A program made the translations under genes and the position numbers. Shown here piece after piece: positions 15,478-24,091 of a stretch of DNA of 41,513 nucleotides. Within the stretch, counting starts at the first letter, position 1; the number at the start of each line of letters is the position of its first letter. This stretch comes from Accumulibacter sp. (lineage in GTDB: Bacteria; Pseudomonadota; Gammaproteobacteria; Burkholderiales; Rhodocyclaceae): NCBI RefSeq assembly GCF_023806565.1, contig NZ_JAMTDV010000020.1, forward strand, positions 1-41,513. The letters are read 5' to 3'. The notes under the pieces are model-generated. The model was not told the origin of the DNA. It searched no databases and was given only the letters and a program-made list of their open reading frames with translations.

Positions 15478-16716
15478 ATGCTCAAACGAATCCGCGTCGA
15501 ACAACTCAGGGTCGGCATGTATCTCAAGGAGTTCTGCGGATCCTGGATGGAACATCCGTTCTGGCGCTCATCCTTCGTCATCACCGACGCGAAGGATATC
15601 GATGCGATCCGCGCGAGCAGCATCAAGGAAGTGTGGATAGACAGCACCAAGGGCATGGATCTGCCGACGGCCGAGAGGGCGGTTTCCATCGCCGAAGCGC
15701 AGGCACAAGTCGATGCAGAACTCGCCAGCGCAGCCAGCCAAGTGCGCGAAATCGAGCGCGTGCCGAGCTCTGTCGAGTTCGCACGCGCAGCGAAGATCGT
15801 CGCCCGCTCGCGGCAGGCGGTCAAGTCAATGTTCGAGGAAGCGCGCATGGGCAGGGCGATAGACGCTCCTGGCGTGCAGAGAATCGTCGAATCGATTTCC
15901 GACTCGGTAAGCCGCAACCCCGGTGCCCTGATCAGCCTGGCGCGCCTGAAGAATGCCGACGACTACACCTACATGCACTCGGTAGCCGTCTGCGCGCTGA
16001 TGACCGCACTCGCCAGACAGCTCGGGCTCGACGACGTGCAGACCCGTTCGGCGGGCATTTCCGGCCTGCTGCACGACCTGGGCAAGGCGGCAATGCCAAT
16101 CGAAGTTCTCAACAAGCCGGGGAAGCTGACCGACGAGGAATTCGCGATCATCAAGTCGCATCCCCGGGAAGGTCATCGCATGCTGCTCGAAAGCGGCAAC
16201 GCCGAATCGGTGGCGCTGGACGTCGTTCTCCACCACCACGAGAAGATCGATGGCTCGGGTTACCCGGAAGGACTGCGGGGCGAGGAGATCAGCCTCTTTG
16301 CCAAAATGGGCGCGGTCTGCGACGTTTACGACGCGATCACCTCGAACCGCCCGTACAAGAGCGGCTGGGACCCCGCCGAGTCACTGCGCAAAATGGCTGA
16401 ATGGAGCAATGGCCACTTCGACCCGGCCATCTTTCAGGCCTTCGTCAAGAGCATCGGTATCTACCCGATCGGGTCACTGGTCCTGTTGAGCTGTGGGCGG
16501 CTCGGCGTCGTCATCGAACAGGGCGGCAAGTCGCTGCTCACCCCGCACGTCAAGGTATTTTTCTCGACCCGTGCCCAGGTGCGCATCGTGCCGCAGGTCG
16601 TTGACCTGGCGCAACCTGCGTGCAAACTCAAGATCGTCAGTCGGGAAGACCCGACCAAATGGAACTTCCCCGATCTCGACGAAATCTGGTCGGGGCTGGC
16701 AGGCGTGCGCAACTGA
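15478..16716 (+). CDS. HD-GYP domain cyclic-di-GMP phosphodiesterase with DUF3391
   Basis: Predicted to hydrolyse cyclic di-GMP. The product is 412 residues. Residues 1 to about 130 match the DUF3391 region (MLKRIRVEQLRVGMYL... is its usual opening), with a helical linker. The HD-GYP domain follows, with a metal-binding HDLGK near 199, KSHPREGH, HHEKIDGSGYP near 252, and the F-A/V-x-V-x-D-x-Y-D-A-I block GAVCDVYDAITSNRPYK. All the metal ligands I can check are present, so it is likely active. There is no signal peptide or membrane helix, so it is cytosolic. It sits alone after the metK terminator. Confidence 0.92.
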   Translation: MLKRIRVEQLRVGMYLKEFCGSWMEHPFWRSSFVITDAKDIDAIRASSIKEVWIDSTKGMDLPTAERAVSIAEAQAQVDAELASAASQVREIERVPSSVEFARAAKIVARSRQAVKSMFEEARMGRAIDAPGVQRIVESISDSVSRNPGALISLARLKNADDYTYMHSVAVCALMTALARQLGLDDVQTRSAGISGLLHDLGKAAMPIEVLNKPGKLTDEEFAIIKSHPREGHRMLLESGNAESVALDVVLHHHEKIDGSGYPEGLRGEEISLFAKMGAVCDVYDAITSNRPYKSGWDPAESLRKMAEWSNGHFDPAIFQAFVKSIGIYPIGSLVLLSCGRLGVVIEQGGKSLLTPHVKVFFSTRAQVRIVPQVVDLAQPACKLKIVSREDPTKWNFPDLDEIWSGLAGVRN

Positions 16717-16784
16717 ATTCACACGCAGCACCGGCCGATGCATTGCGCAGGCCGGCTCCAGGCAAGTCCGGGTTCCCGCAAAAG

Positions 16785-16803
16785 TGTCGGACATTCTTAC
16801 ACC
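16785..16803. promoter_or_regulatory. Motif resembling the PEP-CTERM-gene upstream dyad
   Basis: TGTCGGACATTCTTACACC resembles the TGTCGGA-N-TTTTTACA element found upstream of PEP-CTERM genes in exopolysaccharide-forming betaproteobacteria and linked to PrsK/PrsR control. It lies about 175 bases before the gene at 16979, a plausible distance for an enhancer-type site, but I could not find a clean sigma54 -24/-12 promoter between them. Confidence 0.35.
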
Positions 16804-16978
16804 GTCGCCAACGCAGCGTCGGTTTCTCCTGATAAGCCGTTGTTTTGCATTGAAGATCCGGATCAGCACGGAAATTGCTTGAACAGTTTCGCGGGTGGCC
16901 GCAGCAGACGACGAGCTTGCTGCCACAGCCAGAAACTCTCAGATCAACGCTTGCCCATGCGCGATTCGGAGAAAACCT

Positions 16979-17380
16979 ATGGATCTCGCAAATGACCCAA
17001 CACTCGCCCTTCTCGGCCGCTTCGTAGATCATTTCTCGAATCCGGATTTTTCCGAGGCGGAGTTCCTGCGGCAACAGCTCGCCGCGATCGAGAAATACGT
17101 CGAACGCTTTCCTGCGGCGGAGCGAGACTCTCGCGCACAGGCATGGATCGACGCCAACGCTCGGCAATATCGCCAGCGCTGGCAGATTCGGGCGGCCATC
17201 GACGCCCTGGCCAATGAACGTTGTGCTGCCTGCCCGCTGAGTTGTGGCGACGAGCGGACAAGCCCGTGCACGATGCACGCACAGTGGCTGGCGCTCCTGC
17301 GACACTACGCAGCCATCGACCTGTGCAGCGACGACTCCCCGGATAACAGCCCGGCGCCATTCGCGAACCGCCTGCACTGA
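16979..17380 (+). CDS. Hypothetical cysteine-containing protein, 133 aa
   Basis: I do not recognise this family. From the ATG at 16979 (GGAGA 8 bases upstream) the protein is mostly helical (LLGRFVDHFSNPDF, then an E/R-rich helix). It has a cysteine cluster near residues 80-95, CAACPLSCG with a further C in SPCTMH, then a last C near 121. The cysteine and histidine spacing would suit a zinc or iron-sulfur site, which is inference. There is no signal peptide or membrane segment. It is flanked by long non-coding stretches on both sides and has no operon partner. Confidence 0.65.
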   Translation: MDLANDPTLALLGRFVDHFSNPDFSEAEFLRQQLAAIEKYVERFPAAERDSRAQAWIDANARQYRQRWQIRAAIDALANERCAACPLSCGDERTSPCTMHAQWLALLRHYAAIDLCSDDSPDNSPAPFANRLH

Positions 17381-17486
17381 CGCCGGCCACCCGCGCGCAC
17401 CGCTGGCGCAAGCCCCCGACTTCGGCACCGCAGTAGCGCCGCACCCTTCCATTGCCCGAAGCGGCAAACAGGCACGATGACTGAGG

Positions 17487-17511
17487 AGATCTCATGCATC
17501 ACATGAGATCT
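17487..17511. repeat. Perfect 10-bp inverted repeat
   Basis: AGATCTCATG and CATGAGATCT are separated by 5 bases. No T-run follows on either strand. It lies between the 133-aa gene and the small membrane protein gene and may be an operator or a weak 3' hairpin. Confidence 0.6.
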
Positions 17512-17642
17512 GATCGTTTGCCAGCACTCCCTCTGCCCAATATAGTTGCCACGAATTCGCGGATATCGGGAAACACGGACGGTACTCCGAAACGAAATCG
17601 GCGTGCAAACGCAGGCAAATCTCAAGCATGAGGAGCAGAAAA

Positions 17643-17804
17643 ATGGAAACAGGCATCCCTACGACAAGCGCAGGTCTTGTGATCCTGGCGCTGGTGGTCT
17701 TCTTGTCTTCACCGGGTATCGACTGGATCGCCGATTGGCTGACGCAACATCGCAAGCAGCACCCGCCGACCGGCGCCGGAACCGGTGGGCTCGACATGCC
17801 CTGA
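17643..17804 (+). CDS. Small single-span membrane protein, 53 aa
   Basis: An ATG at 17643 follows GAGGAG at a suitable distance. The product starts METGIPTTSAGLVILALVVFL, one transmembrane helix, then IDWIADWLTQHRKQHPP and a Gly-rich tail ending GGLDMP. The helix and the basic cytoplasmic-type segment after it look designed rather than accidental. The family is unknown. It lies between the 133-aa gene and the convergent secreted-protein gene. Confidence 0.6.
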   Translation: METGIPTTSAGLVILALVVFLSSPGIDWIADWLTQHRKQHPPTGAGTGGLDMP

Positions 17805-17996
17805 AAGCAGTTCCCGGAATCCGATCGACCGACCCCATTCCCTCCCCACGCGTTATGGCGAAACCGCAACCGCCGGAGAAAAGGTACGTTGCCGCCGGCG
17901 CGATGGGAACATGGGGGCGCCGGCAGCAGAAACTGCGCGCAATCGATCCGCCAGACCTTCCCGGTCGCGACCTGCCAGCGGCAGTGGCCTGCAGAA

Positions 17997-19262
17997 TCAG
18001 CGACCGAACAGGCCCTTCAGCACATTGACCGGATTCGGCATTTCGTTCGCCTGAGGTCTCCCGCTGGCGGCGGCGTCGGCCCGAGCCGGCGCTTCACCGA
18101 GCATGGTCATGAAGGTCGATTTCACTCTCACCTTCGCCTGCCACTGCGGCTCCCATGCCGCCTTCGGGTTGCTCGGACGCGGCGGATGAACGAAGTAGGC
18201 TTCGCTGCCATAGGCGATCGCCCGCAACATCGCGCCCTGCCCGAAGATGCCCCGGGGAACGCTGCATTGCGTGGCGCTCGCGGGTAGCACCGATTTCTCC
18301 TTGATCCAGCGATCGATTGCCGTGTTCGTCTGGTAATCGATCAGGGCGAAGCCCAGTTCAGGAAGCTCGCTCGAAGTCCAGATCACCATGTCGGCGTCGC
18401 CCTTCTCGCCGGCACCGACCGCGGAGAGAAAATAGCCGCGCGCATTGCTCACGCTCGCCCATTGCAACTGGGTGGCGCCATCCGCGTTTTTCTGGGAGAT
18501 GCGAAAGGCGGGCATGAAGTCCTGGCCGCTGCCGAGGGTGAATCTGAAATTCTCGACGATGCCGCTGCCGGTGAATTGATGTTCGCCGATCAGCGACGCT
18601 CCCTCGGGCACGCGTCGGTCATCGACGCGGTTCGGCCAAGCCGGATTGCCCGGTGCGGAACGCGCGCCGCGCGTGGTGCTGTTGCGGATCCGGCCGAAAA
18701 ACTTCTGCAGGGCATCGAGGTCGGCATTGGCCGCATCGAATACGCGCGGCTGCCCGGCGCGAACGGCTTCGCCGCAACCCCAGTACAGCAGCACCCTGCC
18801 TTTGGGCTTTTCGTATCGGGGCTCGAGCGGTTCGTCATCCCTGCCCGGCGGGTCGTATTTTTCCGGCGGCGGTGCAAGCAGCCTGAGCGCGGCGTCCAGG
18901 CCGAGCGCCGGGGGAATGGCCTGTGTCGCCTCGGCCAGGTCGGGCTGGTTGCGCGTCATCACCGAGACATCCAGCCATTTGCCCGGGGACATCGTCATGC
19001 GCGTGTTGCCGAAGGTATTGCCACCCTTGCCACCTCCGAACAGACCGGCCATGCCGCCGGACATCCCACCCCCCATCATCGCCATGCCGGGAATGTCGCT
19101 ATGGTGGGTCGCCACGTCGATCCAGGCCTGCGAAACGGGCGGTTTCGACGATGTCGGCAGTTCCTGTTGCGCGTACAGGGCCAACGGTGTCAGCGCGCCG
19201 GCGAACGCTGCCGCAGCGAAACGGCGGTAATGGAGATCGATACGCGAGAGCTTTCTTGGCAT
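17997..19262 (-). CDS. Secreted hypothetical protein with Gly/Met-rich segment, 421 aa
   Basis: I do not recognise a characterised family. The N-terminus MPRKLSRIDLHYRRFAAAAF, with a hydrophobic stretch ending LALYAQ, looks like a signal peptide, so the product is probably periplasmic or outer-membrane associated. Residues about 58-80 are low complexity (GMAMMGGGMSGGMAGLF). Further on come the proline-rich LLAPPPEKYDPPG, LLYWGCGE with a single conserved-looking cysteine, and a C-terminal beta-rich half with VIWTSSELPELG and CSVPRGIFG. The start is the ATG at 19262. Divergent from the SulP gene with a 219-base spacer. A metal- or polymer-associated surface role would be speculation. Confidence 0.75.
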   Translation of the reverse strand: MPRKLSRIDLHYRRFAAAAFAGALTPLALYAQQELPTSSKPPVSQAWIDVATHHSDIPGMAMMGGGMSGGMAGLFGGGKGGNTFGNTRMTMSPGKWLDVSVMTRNQPDLAEATQAIPPALGLDAALRLLAPPPEKYDPPGRDDEPLEPRYEKPKGRVLLYWGCGEAVRAGQPRVFDAANADLDALQKFFGRIRNSTTRGARSAPGNPAWPNRVDDRRVPEGASLIGEHQFTGSGIVENFRFTLGSGQDFMPAFRISQKNADGATQLQWASVSNARGYFLSAVGAGEKGDADMVIWTSSELPELGFALIDYQTNTAIDRWIKEKSVLPASATQCSVPRGIFGQGAMLRAIAYGSEAYFVHPPRPSNPKAAWEPQWQAKVRVKSTFMTMLGEAPARADAAASGRPQANEMPNPVNVLKGLFGR

Positions 19263-19481
19263 GAGATTCCCCCCTGAATGATCGTGGGTTGGACGACGCT
19301 ACCGGAACGAGTATCTCCGGCGGCAGCGCTCGCCGTCAAGCGGCGATGTCGCGCCGGTATTCCCGCCAGCGAAGAACGCCGAAAAACCGTACGTGAACAC
19401 CGGATTTCCCCGGCCAACCCGGGCTGCACTATCATCGCAGGTCGGAGGCACGATCCACCGACTGACTGACAGGCAAGAAGC

Positions 19482-21674
19482 ATGCGCACATTGGGAACCG
19501 ACAACCCGTCGGGCGACTTCTGGGGAGGACTCGCCGCGATGCTCGTCGCGCTACCCTCGGCGATCGCTTTTGGCGTCACCATCTACGCACCGCTCGGCGC
19601 CGCCGCCGCGGCGCAGGGTGCGCTCGCGGGAATTCTGGGGGCCACCGCGCTCGGCCTCGTCGCGCCGGCCATCGGCGGTGCCAGACGCCTGATCACCGCC
19701 CCCTGTGCGCCGGCGGCGGCGGTCCTTTCGGGCTTTGCGATCAGCCTGCAGCAACAGCTACCGGCCGCCACGATACCACTGCTGCTGGTCCTGCTCACGC
19801 TCTTCGCCGGCGCCCTGCAAGTGTCGTTCGGCGCGGTCGGGTTGGGCCGCCTGATCAAATACATGCCGTACCCGGTGGTCAGTGGCTACCTTTCCGGCGT
19901 CGGACTGTACATCATTGCCAGCCAGATCCCGAAGCTGCTTGGCACGCCCAAGGGAACCCCGTTCTGGGAGTCGCTGGTCGCGCTCAACAACTGGAACTGG
20001 CAGGGCATTGCCGTTGGCGTCGTGACGATGGTCGTCATGGCCGGCGCGGCGCGCATCACCAGGCTGGTGCCGGCGGCGATCCTGGCGCTGGCTGCCGGCA
20101 TCCTGAGCTACCTCGTGCTCGGCGTGTTCGACCGCTCGCTGCTGCAGGTGAGCGGCAATCCGCTGATCGTCGGGCCGCTTGGCGGCGGCGACAGCCACTT
20201 TGCCGAGACGCTCGCCGGACGCTGGCAGGCGCTCGGCGGTATCGGCCTGCACGAGCTGCAACTGCTCATCGTTCCTGCGTTGACGCTCGCCGTCCTGCTC
20301 TCGATCGACACCCTGAAAACCTGCGTCGTGCTCGACGCGCTGACGCGCAGCCGCCACGATTCGAACCGCGAACTCATCGCGCAAGGTTTCGGCAACATCG
20401 CCGCGGCGGCTGTTGGGGGAATCCCGGGCGCGGGAACGATGGGAGCAACGCTGGTCAATATGTCGAGCGGCGCGACGAGCAGCCTTTCCGGGATCATCGA
20501 GGGAGCGCTCGCCCTGGTCGCCTTCCTGGCATTCGGCGCCCTGATCACCTGGATTCCGATCGCCGCGTTGGCCGGCATCCTGATCGTCATCGGCCTGCGC
20601 ATGATCGACGTTGGCAGTCTGCATTTCCTGACCGCACGCTCGACGATGCTCGACTTCGCCGTGATCGTCTCGGTCGTGGCGGTAGCCCTGAGCGTCAGCC
20701 TGATTGCCGCGTCCGGCGTTGGCATCGTCCTCGCGATCCTGCTTTTCGTGCGCGAGCATATTGACGGCAACGTCGTTCGCCGCAAGACCTACGGCAACCA
20801 GATCTGTTCCAAGCAGGTGCGATTGCTGGAGGAAAGGCGCATCCTCGAGCAGCACGGGTCGGAAACGGTGATTCTGGAGTTGCAGGGCAGCCTGTTCTTC
20901 GGCACCACCGATCAGCTTTACAGCACCCTCGAACCCGAGTTGAAGGTACGCAACTACGTCATTCTCGACATGCGCCGCGTCCAGTCGGTGGATATCACCG
21001 CCGTGCACATGCTCGATCAGATCAAGGACATGCTGACCGAGCGCAACAGTTTTCTCCTGATCAGCCATCTGCCGAAAAATCTGCCGAGCGGCAAGGACAT
21101 GCAGCACTACTTCGACCAGGTCGGCCTGGTCCGGGCCGAAAGTCCGGTGCGCGTGTTCAACGAACTTCACGATGCGCTCGAATGGGTCGAGGACCGGATC
21201 CTTGCCAGTGTCAGTCTCGCCAAGTCGGAGAATACGGCGCTGTCGCTCGCCGAGTTCGAGATCTTCTCCAACCGCAGGGAAGAGACGCTGGCCGCACTCG
21301 AATCAGGAATGGTGAAGCGCAGCTACGCCGCAGGCGAGAAGATTTTCTCGCTCGGCGACGCCGGCGACGAACTCTGCCTGATCCGTCGCGGCGAGGTGCG
21401 CATCGTCCTGCCGATCGACGCCAACCAGAGTCACCATCTGAGCACTTTCGGCCGCGGCGACTTTTTCGGTGAGATGTCGTTTCTCGACGGTGCCAGACGC
21501 TCTGCCGACGCCCTGGCCGGCAGCGACACCGAACTCTTCCTGCTCAGTCGCAAGGCCTTCGACACGCTCGCCGACGAACACAAGAAGGTGGCGATGAAGC
21601 TGCTCGAAGGGGTCGCCAGCGCCCTTTCGTCACGCCTGCGCTACGCCAACGCGGAAATCCGGGCACTCGAGTAG
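19482..21674 (+). CDS. SulP-family anion transporter with STAS and cNMP-binding domains
   Basis: A predicted inner-membrane carrier for sulfate, bicarbonate or a related anion. The product is 730 residues. The SulP membrane domain (about 1-430) starts GDFWGGLAAMLVALPSAIAFG and has the family's PYPVVSGYLSGVGL. A STAS domain follows at about 455-570 (LELQGSLFFGTTDQLYSTLE, LDMRRVQSVDITAVHML). A C-terminal cyclic-nucleotide-binding domain is at about 605-725 (FSLGDAGDELCLIRRGEVRIV and GDFFGEMSFLDGARRSADA). The last block resembles the phosphate-binding cassette with its conserved Glu and Arg, although the RTA core is altered to RSA. The fusion suggests gating by a nucleotide or by a related effector. 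The anion is not determinable here. Confidence 0.9.
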   Translation: MRTLGTDNPSGDFWGGLAAMLVALPSAIAFGVTIYAPLGAAAAAQGALAGILGATALGLVAPAIGGARRLITAPCAPAAAVLSGFAISLQQQLPAATIPLLLVLLTLFAGALQVSFGAVGLGRLIKYMPYPVVSGYLSGVGLYIIASQIPKLLGTPKGTPFWESLVALNNWNWQGIAVGVVTMVVMAGAARITRLVPAAILALAAGILSYLVLGVFDRSLLQVSGNPLIVGPLGGGDSHFAETLAGRWQALGGIGLHELQLLIVPALTLAVLLSIDTLKTCVVLDALTRSRHDSNRELIAQGFGNIAAAAVGGIPGAGTMGATLVNMSSGATSSLSGIIEGALALVAFLAFGALITWIPIAALAGILIVIGLRMIDVGSLHFLTARSTMLDFAVIVSVVAVALSVSLIAASGVGIVLAILLFVREHIDGNVVRRKTYGNQICSKQVRLLEERRILEQHGSETVILELQGSLFFGTTDQLYSTLEPELKVRNYVILDMRRVQSVDITAVHMLDQIKDMLTERNSFLLISHLPKNLPSGKDMQHYFDQVGLVRAESPVRVFNELHDALEWVEDRILASVSLAKSENTALSLAEFEIFSNRREETLAALESGMVKRSYAAGEKIFSLGDAGDELCLIRRGEVRIVLPIDANQSHHLSTFGRGDFFGEMSFLDGARRSADALAGSDTELFLLSRKAFDTLADEHKKVAMKLLEGVASALSSRLRYANAEIRALE

Positions 21675-21816
21675 TGTGGAAAGCGTGTCCGGGTTGCGTG
21701 CACCCGATCGGGAAGCGGGGAATCTGGCGAAACGTTGACGCGGCTGAGCAGCCGACATTGACTGCGGCCCGACGCTGCGCGGATACTTCCCGAGTCATTT
21801 CGAGTTTCCGCACCCG

Positions 21817-23028
21817 ATGCCCAGACCGCCGACCCCGACAGATGCACGCCAACGCCTTCGGCAACAGTTCATGGCCGTGCGCGCGCACAGCGTGGCGCTG
21901 GCCGCACCGCTCTCGCCCGAGGACATGGGGCTGCAATCGATGCCCGACGCCAGCCCGAGCAAATGGCACCTTGCGCATAGCACCTGGTTCTTCGAGGCAG
22001 TCGTACTGCACCCACACGCGCCCGGCTATCGCGTGTTCGACGAGCGCTGGCTGTACCTCTTCAATTCCTACTACGAAAGCCTTGGGCCCCGCCATCCGCG
22101 ACCGCAGCGTGGACTGCTCAGCCGGCCGTCGATCGACGAAGTGTGGCGCTACCGCGCGACTGTGGACAAGGCGCTGCTCGACTTCATCGACGATGCCGAC
22201 GCGACGATCTGGGACGCGACGGCAGCACTGATCGAACTCGGCCTGCACCATGAACAGCAGCACCAGGAATTGCTGCTCACCGACCTGCTGCACGCCTTTT
22301 CGCTCAACCCGCTGCAGCCGGCGTATTGCGCCGCGGCGCCGCCGCCGACCCGCGAAAAACCCGCCGCAAGCTGGCTGGAATTCCCTGGAGGAGACGCCAC
22401 GATCGGCCACTTCGGATCTGGCTTCGCTTTCGACAACGAAACGCCGCGCCACTGCGTTCGCCTGCAGCCTTACGCGCTGCGCACCACGCTGGTCAGCAAT
22501 CGCGAATATTCCGACTTCATCGCCGACGGTGGCTATCGCCGCCCCGAGCTATGGCTCAGCGATGGCTGGGCGGCGGTCCAGACGCATGGCTGGCAGGCAC
22601 CGCTGTACTGGTCGCTGGACGGCGACCAGCCGCTCTCGTGTTTCTCGCTGTACGGTGCGCAAGCCTGGCAACCGGACGCTCCCGTGTGCCACCTGAACTT
22701 TTACGAAGCTGCTGCCTACGCCGAATGGGCCGGCGCGCGCCTGCCAACCGAATTCGAATGGGAAGCTGCCGCGACGCATCCCGACCTGCACGGGATGTTC
22801 GGCGCCGTCTGGCAATGGACGCGTTCGTCGTACGATCCATACCCGCGTTTTCGTCCGCTGGCCGGCGCCATCGGCGAATACAACGGCAAGTTCATGGTCG
22901 GGCAGATCGTTCTCCGTGGCAGCAGCGTGGCAACCCCCGCTGGCCACGCGCGCGCGAGCTATCGCAACTTCTTCCCACCGGCGGCCCGCTGGCAGTTCAG
23001 CGGCCTGCGCCTGGCACGCGACTGCTGA
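21817..23028 (+). CDS. egtB: Ergothioneine biosynthesis sulfoxide synthase EgtB
   Basis: A non-haem iron enzyme that couples hercynine with a thiol (gamma-glutamylcysteine or cysteine) using oxygen. The product is 403 residues. The N-terminal DinB-like domain carries the iron-histidine signatures KWHLAHSTWFFE near 48 and HHEQQHQELLLTD near 144. The C-terminal formylglycine-generating-enzyme-like domain ends VLRGSSVATPAGHARASYRNFFPP, the usual EgtB close. It is coupled to egtD by a 1-base TGATG overlap, which fixes the pathway. Thiol specificity (EgtB type) and the alternative selenium route (SenA) cannot be separated by eye, but the egtD partner favours ergothioneine. Confidence 0.92.
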   Translation: MPRPPTPTDARQRLRQQFMAVRAHSVALAAPLSPEDMGLQSMPDASPSKWHLAHSTWFFEAVVLHPHAPGYRVFDERWLYLFNSYYESLGPRHPRPQRGLLSRPSIDEVWRYRATVDKALLDFIDDADATIWDATAALIELGLHHEQQHQELLLTDLLHAFSLNPLQPAYCAAAPPPTREKPAASWLEFPGGDATIGHFGSGFAFDNETPRHCVRLQPYALRTTLVSNREYSDFIADGGYRRPELWLSDGWAAVQTHGWQAPLYWSLDGDQPLSCFSLYGAQAWQPDAPVCHLNFYEAAAYAEWAGARLPTEFEWEAAATHPDLHGMFGAVWQWTRSSYDPYPRFRPLAGAIGEYNGKFMVGQIVLRGSSVATPAGHARASYRNFFPPAARWQFSGLRLARDC

Positions 23029-23984
23029 TGGTGCGCAGCGAACGCCGCCGGAAGGGAGCATCGGCCGACGATTTCGCGCACGAATTGATCGCCGGCCTGC
23101 GCGCGCGGCCACGCAGGGTCAGTCCGAAGTGGTTCTACGACGAACAAGGCTCTCGCCTGTTCGAAGAGATCTGCGAGCTGCCCGAGTACTACCCGACGCG
23201 CACCGAACTCGCCCTGCTCGAACGCCACGCCCCCGAAATGGCCGGACTGATCGGCGCCAACGCCGAAATCATCGAGTTCGGCGCCGGCGCCAGCCGCAAG
23301 ATACGGATGCTGCTCGCCGCCCTGCCGTCGCCGGCGCGCTATCTGCCGGTCGACATCTCGGGTGCGCATCTGGTCCAGGCAGCGCAGGCGCTTCAGGACG
23401 ATCATCCCGGACTGCGGGTGGAGCCGGTAGTGGCCGACTTCACCGTCGCGCTCAGCCTGCCGGCGCCGGTCGGTACGCGCGTCGGCTTCTTCCCCGGCGG
23501 CTCGATCGGCAACTTCGATCCCGCTGCAGCGTCGCGGCTGCTGCGGCGCATGGCGGGCTGGCTGAGTGGCGGCAGTCTGCTGATCGGCGTCGACCTGATC
23601 AAGGATCCGGAACTGTTGCACGCCGCCTACAACGACGCACGCGGAGTCACCGCAGCCTTCAACCTGAACCTGCTGGCTCGCGCCAACCGCGAACTCGGTG
23701 CCGACTTCGACCTGGCGCAGTTTGCACACAGCGCGTTCTACAACCCGCCGCTGGCACGAATCGAGATGCACCTGATGAGCCGGTGCGTACAGACCGTCTC
23801 CTTTTGCGGCGAGTGCTTCGATTTTGCCGAAGGTGACAGTGTGCACACCGAATCCTCATACAAGTATACGGTGCCCGGCTTCCGGCAACTCGCGCGCGCC
23901 GCGGGCTGGTCGCCGCGCGCGCTGTGGGTCGATGCTGCACGGCAATTCTCGCTGCATTGGCTGCAACCCGCACGCATGGAGTGA
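23028..23984 (+). CDS. egtD: L-histidine N-alpha-methyltransferase EgtD
   Basis: Trimethylates histidine with S-adenosylmethionine to give hercynine, the substrate of EgtB. The product is 318 residues. The ATG at 23028 overlaps the egtB stop (TGATG). Family blocks are SPKWFYDEQGSRLFEEICELPEYYP in the N-terminal region, the methyltransferase motif EFGAGASRKI, GFFPGGSIGNF and the C-terminal ESSYKYT. Length is normal. No egtA, egtC or egtE is nearby, so a two-gene pathway or C-S lyase activity encoded elsewhere is implied. Confidence 0.94.
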   Translation: MVRSERRRKGASADDFAHELIAGLRARPRRVSPKWFYDEQGSRLFEEICELPEYYPTRTELALLERHAPEMAGLIGANAEIIEFGAGASRKIRMLLAALPSPARYLPVDISGAHLVQAAQALQDDHPGLRVEPVVADFTVALSLPAPVGTRVGFFPGGSIGNFDPAAASRLLRRMAGWLSGGSLLIGVDLIKDPELLHAAYNDARGVTAAFNLNLLARANRELGADFDLAQFAHSAFYNPPLARIEMHLMSRCVQTVSFCGECFDFAEGDSVHTESSYKYTVPGFRQLARAAGWSPRALWVDAARQFSLHWLQPARME

Positions 23985-24091
23985 GCAAGCCGAGGTCGTT
24001 GCCCGCACGCTTGCCACAAGTCTGCTGCCGGCACGGGCGAACGTTGCGGCGTTGGTGGATAATGTCGCCACGCAACAGTCCCTGAATCCCC

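Noticed and set aside
16717-16978. Sigma54 promoter for the cysteine-cluster gene
   Set aside because: Searched by eye for GG-N10-GC around 16800-16960; no acceptable match.
17855-18028. 57-codon plus-strand frame (MAKPQPPEKRY...)
   Set aside because: No ribosome site, overlaps the end of the minus-strand secreted protein gene, and its second half is antisense to it.
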